A stretch of 64,000 bases of DNA, from the NCBI GenBank assembly GCA_026874595.1, contig CM049320.1, positions 32,520,214 to 32,584,213 of the forward strand, written 5' to 3'. Positions 59,126-64,000 of the stretch are shown piece after piece (the stretch's first letter is position 1; every line of letters begins with the position of its first letter). A program made the position numbers and the translations under genes. Source of the stretch: Sipunculus nudus (Eukaryota > Annelida > Sipuncula > Golfingiida > Sipunculidae). The notes under the pieces were generated by a model, which was not told the origin of the DNA, did not search any database, and was given only the letters and a program-made list of their open reading frames with translations.

Positions 59126-59400
59126 ACAATTCACATTGTCAACTTTGGATAGAAGAGACAGCAGCGTTTTAAGAAACGCCACTAAATGACGCCGAATTCC
59201 AAAGAATTCACCACTGTAATTTGAAAATATGACAAAGAATGACAGCTTCACCTCTGGTGTCAACCCGTTGTTGGTCCCAGCATCTGAGATTCTGATAAAA
59301 GGCATCGTTGATGACAGGGACATGCTGTTCACGTTTGATGCAAAATGAACCATGCATGTGTGACTAAAACTGGTGTGACTTTTATAATGTAAATAAACGT
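59126..59400 (+). pseudogene. Sulfotransferase exon 2, 3' fragment
   Basis: A diverged copy of the last third of exon 2. NCQLWIEETAAF is followed by a stop, RIHHC, then, after frame changes, GVNPLLVP and KGIVDD equivalents and a CDFYNV end. It contains several stops. The GDWKT block reads GATGACAGGGACATG, so Trp is lost. The 5' part of the exon is absent. Confidence 0.8.
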
Positions 59401-59852
59401 TAACAGGACAATCCAAGGACAATATATAAACCATCTATTCTTCTGTTAGGATTTAGCGGTTTTTTAACCTACTTTATAGCCCGTGACTATGAGAAAATGT
59501 ATGATTGAGAGATTTTAAATGGGCACCGGCCACTAATGGAACACACTAACACGAAGTGTTTCAAATTGTTCTTATGGACTGTATTTTCTTTGGTGATTTT
59601 TATTCGTTTCAAACACACACATATATATTTTAAATATATATGTGTGTGTGCCAATTTATCGATTATATCAATGATTGGTCGTGTTCTTTCATAATCGATT
59701 AAATCGATTGCATTTTTGGATTATCGATCATAAACGATTATTTATACACATCCAAGTCATATTATCCAAAAAAAAATCTTATTCTGTCAGAGATATAAGA
59801 AAGACGGGGCACCAAAACATCATGAAACATAAGTGTATACAACCCGGCCATT

Positions 59853-59887
59853 CAGTGGCGTAAATATATCTTCCAGTGGGATGACTT

Positions 59888-59920
<33 letters not shown>

Positions 59921-60265
59921 CACCTTTTTAGGGACTGTATGACACATTTCAAATACAATTGGCGTCTGTGTGACACATTTCAAATATATATACTTGATCA
60001 GATTTTAAATACGTTATAATTAAGTATAATGTATCAGAAAATAGGGTATTATGTTTCCTGTATAAGTTCATCCTATACGAGGTTAAGATATAATATTTCA
60101 TTGTAAACTCATAAATTGAACCAGTCTATTATTCTATTTATTAATATATTCATTTGCAATATATTAATATTATTCTCTGAATAGTGGGAGGTATGATTTC
60201 ATTGAGAATTGATATATATTATAACCCCCCCCCCCCCCATCTTCCTATATTTATTGACGCCCCTG
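59853..60265. mobile_element. hAT-type MITE, copy 2
   Basis: Same termini (CAGTGGCGTAAAT and ATTGACGCCCCTG) and same internal order as the MITE at 52718. It is flanked by CGGCCATT (59845-59852) and TGGCCATT (60266-60273), a 7-of-8 target duplication whose one mismatch is a CpG-type change. The microsatellite here is CA/TA (59889-59922) and the C-run is at 60226-60238. It is non-coding. Confidence 0.87.
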
Positions 60266-60502
60266 TGGCCATTACCAAAACCTCAGCATAATGCAAAAGT
60301 AAGACTGAGTTCACTTCGTCAGTAGTTTAAGTATAATTCAATAAAGTGAAGTGCTAGGCTACTTTATGTAATTGAACGTCAGGTCTCATGACAAGTGAAT
60401 AGGTGCCTTAATTTAAAACAGTCCTGTTGCTACGACACCTTGTATCTGGAACAGACACTAATGGCACACAAGCAGGCATAGGAACCAGTCTATTCTATTT
60501 TA

Positions 60503-60557
60503 CCGGAAGCACGGGCGACTTCCGTAGATTCCAGTGAGATGTTTACATCATGGCGGC
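60503..60557 (+). promoter_or_regulatory. ETS/YY1-type TATA-less promoter
   Basis: CCGGAAGC (60503-60510) and ACTTCCG (60518-60524) are ETS/GABP-type sites in opposite orientations. ATGGCGGC (60550-60557) overlaps the start codon and matches the YY1 core. This arrangement is common at broadly expressed genes without a TATA box. Confidence 0.55.
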
Positions 60558-60699
60558 GACCGGGAGCGTTAAAACTTGGAGGGACATTCTAGAGAAGAGT
60601 GTGTCCCTCCCGCTGGCCTGGGACCGCCAGCAACAAGAATCCGACGTCTGCACGCCATTTTGTATCCAGATCAGAGCCGTAGAAGGACTGCAAGCAAAG
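60550..60699 (+). CDS. First coding exon of an unidentified gene
   Basis: Exactly 50 codons from an ATG in good context (CATCATGGC) to a strong donor GTGAGT (60700), phase 0. It starts MAATGSVKTWRDILEKSVSL, continues PLAWDRQQQESDVCTPFCIQ and ends IRAVEGLQAK. The exon is GC-rich, unlike its surroundings, and directly follows an ETS/YY1-type promoter. I do not recognise the family. The short amphipathic N-terminus has no signal peptide. Later exons must lie beyond the hAT element in the following intron or outside the window, and none could be assigned by 64000. Confidence 0.68.
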
Positions 60700-61116
60700 G
60701 TGAGTCCCCTAAGGCACTTGACAACCGTGGACCATCTGAACGAATGCTTGTCACTAACTGAACGTCAGAAACCGCGCCAAGCACCTATTCCAGTGACCAG
60801 TGGTTGTGTCTGTATGTTTTAAAATAGCAACCGACTGATGGTGCCATAATATTTGATAACCAGGTTAGCTTGCACTTTAGTTGATGGACATTGTTGTCAC
60901 TTCAATAGCGTTTGGCCCTTTGACACACAAACTCATTTTGTAAACAAATGACATGTTTCAACAGGTTTTATTTTTGTGGCACAGGGGGATTCAGAAGTGC
61001 TTGTCTTGAATTGTTTATTTGTAAAGTAGTAAATTCTGATTCATTTTTTATGAAAATGTCTTGTGAACATATATGGTGTTATTGGTGTATCAAAATTAAG
61101 CTCATTATACATTTCC

Positions 61117-62542
61117 CAGGGTTGGGGCCAGGTACTTGTACCTGTACCTAGGTACACAATTCAGAGTACCTGTACCTGTACCTGGCTTTCATGAGAAGGA
61201 AGTACCCTGTACCTGGAACTAAAGTACCCATACCTGGTATAAGGTACAACAGGTACAAATGTGATACTGGAAATGGACACCAGGCTTGGGTCAATTGCTT
61301 GACAGTTACCTATCTCAGGCAGGGGTAATTACAAAGCATTCATCCCTGCTGCCTTTGTAGCTAGTGGGGCTAGCAAGCTGGTCAACCTCCAGCCTCTGAA
61401 CAGGAAGTTCATTGTGACATTATCAGCACAAGTATCAGGCAACTGACAAAGATAGGTACAGGGCTGCTCTCATGCCTATGCAATGTGGACACAGAACAGG
61501 GTTGGGGCCAGGTAATGGTACTTGTACCTAGGTGCACAATTCACAGTTATGAGGATTACAGGTAATGATACTGGAAATGAACATCAGGTTGGGTCAAGTA
61601 AGTGAACTGAGCTGTCACCCTTATCCAGGCAGGGGTAATTACTAAGCTTTTATCGTAGCAGCCTTTAAAGTTGACTGGGCTATGGCTAGTAGCATGCTGG
61701 CCTGGCTACCTCCAGCATCTACACAGGAAGTTCATTGTGGCATTATCAGATATAAAGGGTAGAGAGAAAAGGATATGGACAGTGTTGCTCACATGCCCCA
61801 TGTAGATACCTGTTGTCTAGTATACAAAGAACATTGGTGAAGGATTAACGAAGAAGTGAAGAAGGTACATATCGTGTAACTGAACTCTCAACATATGCCA
61901 AAAAAAAGCAGAACATTTCATTTCACAGAAAAAAGTCCCTGCTCAAGCATCAAAAGATTCCTCAGTGTGACTTACTGCAATGAACATGTTTATTGTTACT
62001 TCTAATTATGTATGTATTATTGTTCATGTCATGAAGTTAATCTATAAAAACTGATTATAAGATTTTCCCATTCAGTCAAGTTGTCAAGCCTCTTTATTTT
62101 AAAGAGTGTGTGGTGCTTCAAGAGATTTTGACTTTAAAACATTACTCTAAAACTCAAAACTTGATTTGAAAAAGTGACATCATATTTTAGTATATGAATG
62201 AAAGTTTTCTATTTCTGTATTACTAACTTTGTAAACTTTATCAGCTTCATTCACTTATCACATTTACTAAAGGCGATCCTTTACATTTGCAGCTGCCTCG
62301 TTTTTTTTGTGATGACATAAAAAGCTATAATTTAAAACTTTTTAATGATATATTCAGCTGTTCTTTTACAAATTATTATCGTATATCTACAAGAAATTTT
62401 TGCAATTATCATTAGTTTAGATATCTTTAAAATGTACCTGTACCTGTACCTAGGTACTTTCTAAAGTACCTGTACCTGTACCTAGGTACTCTACAATAAT
62501 GCTGTACCTAGGTACTTTTGCATGTACCTGGCCCAAACCCTG
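61117..62542. mobile_element. Non-autonomous hAT-type element with GTACCT arrays
   Basis: 1426 bp. The left tip is CAGGGTTGGGGCCAGGTAC, and the right tip read inward from 62542 is CAGGGTTTGGGCCAGGTAC. It is flanked by ACATTTCC (61109-61116) and ATATTTCC (62543-62550), a 7-of-8 duplication. Both ends carry arrays of GTACCT and the palindrome GTACCTAGGTAC. About 300 bp from the left end, including the tip, is duplicated inside at about 61498-61750. There is no transposase frame. It lies in intron 1 of the gene at 60550. Confidence 0.85.
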
Positions 62543-62649
62543 ATATTTCCCAGCCAAATACCCTGACAAGTGACATTTCTCACTTAGACTCATATACATA
62601 CAAATTTGTGTGTGTGTATATATATATTTTTTGTCCTGTCTGTGGTATA

Positions 62650-63060
62650 TGCTTTAATTAGGCCTAAAAAAACTTTGTTCCCACCTTTCCGGTGACCCAA
62701 CTGACTGTAAAAAATCACCCCAACCCAAAAGTTTAATGACATTCGAATGAAGCTTTAAATCTACCACATGCTTCCCCAAGAACACTTCCAGTGTTTCAAA
62801 TACCATAGCAAAACATTTTTCGTGTTTCAAGTTTGGTGGACGTGTGAAATCACATGATGAATGCAGCATTAAGGACTCTGATTGACAGCTTGCCAATTTG
62901 GCAAGTGTACATGTGAGTAAAATATACCTGCATGATATATTTAAAGCAGGGTTGGCAAATTCTTCCAAGAGGCCATTTCTTCTTGGAAACATCCGGCTTG
63001 GAAGATATAGTTTCCTCCATTTCTTCCAGAAGAAACTTTCAAATTTCATGTGAGAAGATA
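62650..63060 (-). repeat. Possible dispersed repeat with an open minus frame
   Basis: A 131-codon minus-strand frame (63049-62654) with no recognised domain. TTCTTCCAAGAGG and TTCTTCCAGAAGAAAC words recur at its 63000 side, and the other end begins GGCCTAAAAAAAC. It looks like transposon-derived sequence rather than a host exon. Confidence 0.3.
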
Positions 63061-64000
63061 TAAAACTGATTTTCTATTAAACGATATAAATGGCACAAAG
63101 TGGCTATGACTGTATATATTAAAAATAGATTTTGCATATTCTTTCAAAAGATGGCTTCTCCCAGTGATGTTCACCTAAGAAAAAAATTTTGAATATCATA
63201 AAAGAAAACATGAAAGTATTAGTATAAGGATAACATAAAAATCATGTTAGGATAACAATTTAAGAATAATACCTTTTAAATTAATTTTCAGTGTGGGAAA
63301 AAACACTTTTGAATTTTGAATCCTGTCTTATATACAGGATTGGTTCCTTTTTTCTAGTACAGTGGCAAAAACTAGGTTTTAATTAGTTTATACCACATTT
63401 TACCAGTCAGAACTGGCAAATATTTTTTTTCTTAATGCTTTTGAACTTCTAGTGACTCAGATGTATATACTGTAACTCAAGTAGGCTAGCTCTTCCATAG
63501 CCTCAGCTTCTGTGCTCTCTCCCTAAGCTTCATTTCGCTCCGCTGTGAGAGACATCTCAGTGGACAATAAAAATATAATACCTTGACCAAAAAAGTGATG
63601 GATCTAAGATTACAAACCTATATTTATTATAAAGTAACTCAACATACCACTTTAACTTAATTGAATCAGATTGGTCTCTTGTTGTAATTCCTTGACAACC
63701 CTGCTTATCATATTAGATATTTTTTTAATTATGATTTGAAATGAAATGAATTAGAATGAATATTTTTTCTAGCATATGGACTTAAATTTATTTAGAATTG
63801 GAATTGAAGTTTCATGAAAAATGTTTAATTGGAACTGCAGGTTAAAAATAATTTGAATTGAGGGGTAGGAATTCTGAATTAACACAAGGGCTACAGCAGT
63901 AGAGCTGGATTTGAATGCATATGATATGTTTACTAACTGCTTGTAGATAAACAAGCTTATCCATTTGTCACAGAGGGTCTGAAATAAGTTTCTTGGCAAG
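63061..64000. other. Terminal AT-rich region
   Basis: Presumably intron of the gene starting at 60550. I see no exon or structured element. Confidence 0.4.

Noticed and set aside
20158-60000. CRISPR array or other prokaryotic features
   Set aside because: The repeats are microsatellites or transposon monomers. Introns and element types are eukaryotic.
62946-63703. A third hAT element between CAGGGTTGGCAA and TTGACAACCCTG
   Set aside because: The tips are related, but the flanking 8-mers (ATTTAAAG and CTTATCAT) do not match, so no insertion is supported.

Overview
This is animal nuclear DNA. Genes are split by GT-AG introns, intergenic DNA is AT-rich, dinucleotide microsatellites are long, and there are LTR, LINE, Penelope-like, hAT and pogo-type transposon remains. 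The repeat mix and the gene families (cytosolic sulfotransferases, a juvenile-hormone-acid-methyltransferase-like enzyme) suggest an invertebrate, probably a marine lophotrochozoan or basal deuterostome. The sequence alone does not fix the species.

The cellular theme is a family of cytosolic sulfotransferase (SULT) genes built on one two-exon plan: a 163-nt first exon ending in phase 1 inside the PAPS-binding YPK[SA]G motif, and a second exon of about 710 nt. Two copies look intact and each encodes 290 aa: 2365-3535 (298-bp intron) and 50963-57560 (5.7-kb, repeat-filled intron). Around them lie six broken pieces: 126-832, 4826-5165, 41024-41179, 42026-43090 (minus), 44770-45323 (minus) and 59126-59400. 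Other cellular genes are the first two exons of a class I SAM methyltransferase on the minus strand (8722-10637) and the first coding exon of an unrecognised, probably housekeeping gene (60550-60699) behind an ETS/YY1-type promoter.

Layout: 0-5.2 kb SULT copies and a tRNA-type SINE; 5.2-8.5 kb mostly featureless; 8.5-10.7 kb methyltransferase; 11.1-11.9 kb Tigger-like DNA transposon remnant; 12.5-14.4 kb decayed Gypsy element lacking reverse transcriptase; 14.8-19.7 kb a long decayed minus-strand polyprotein with a retropepsin-like core; 20.0-23.3 kb a Penelope-like element region with two hammerhead-ribozyme motifs and a GIY-YIG endonuclease remnant; 27.4-32.0 kb a Ty3/Gypsy element on the minus strand with two LTRs and a 5-bp target duplication; 32.5-34.3 kb pogo-like ends and duplications; 34.3-37.2 kb an L1-like LINE (minus); 37.2-40.6 kb a rearranged CR1/Jockey-type LINE; 41-45.5 kb rearranged SULT copies around a second copy of that LINE 3' part; 47.4-50.6 kb a 1.1-kb tandem duplication carrying an unusual GC-rich block that recurs inverted at 50.4 kb; 51-57.6 kb the intact long-intron SULT gene; 59.8-62.5 kb two hAT-type elements with 8-bp target duplications.

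The most notable signals are the two hammerhead motifs flanking the Penelope-like region, the three-copy GC-rich block made of six GGCGGCCGAYAT-like modules, and the SULT/LINE rearrangement at 42-45.5 kb, where a piece of LINE has replaced the end of a sulfotransferase exon.
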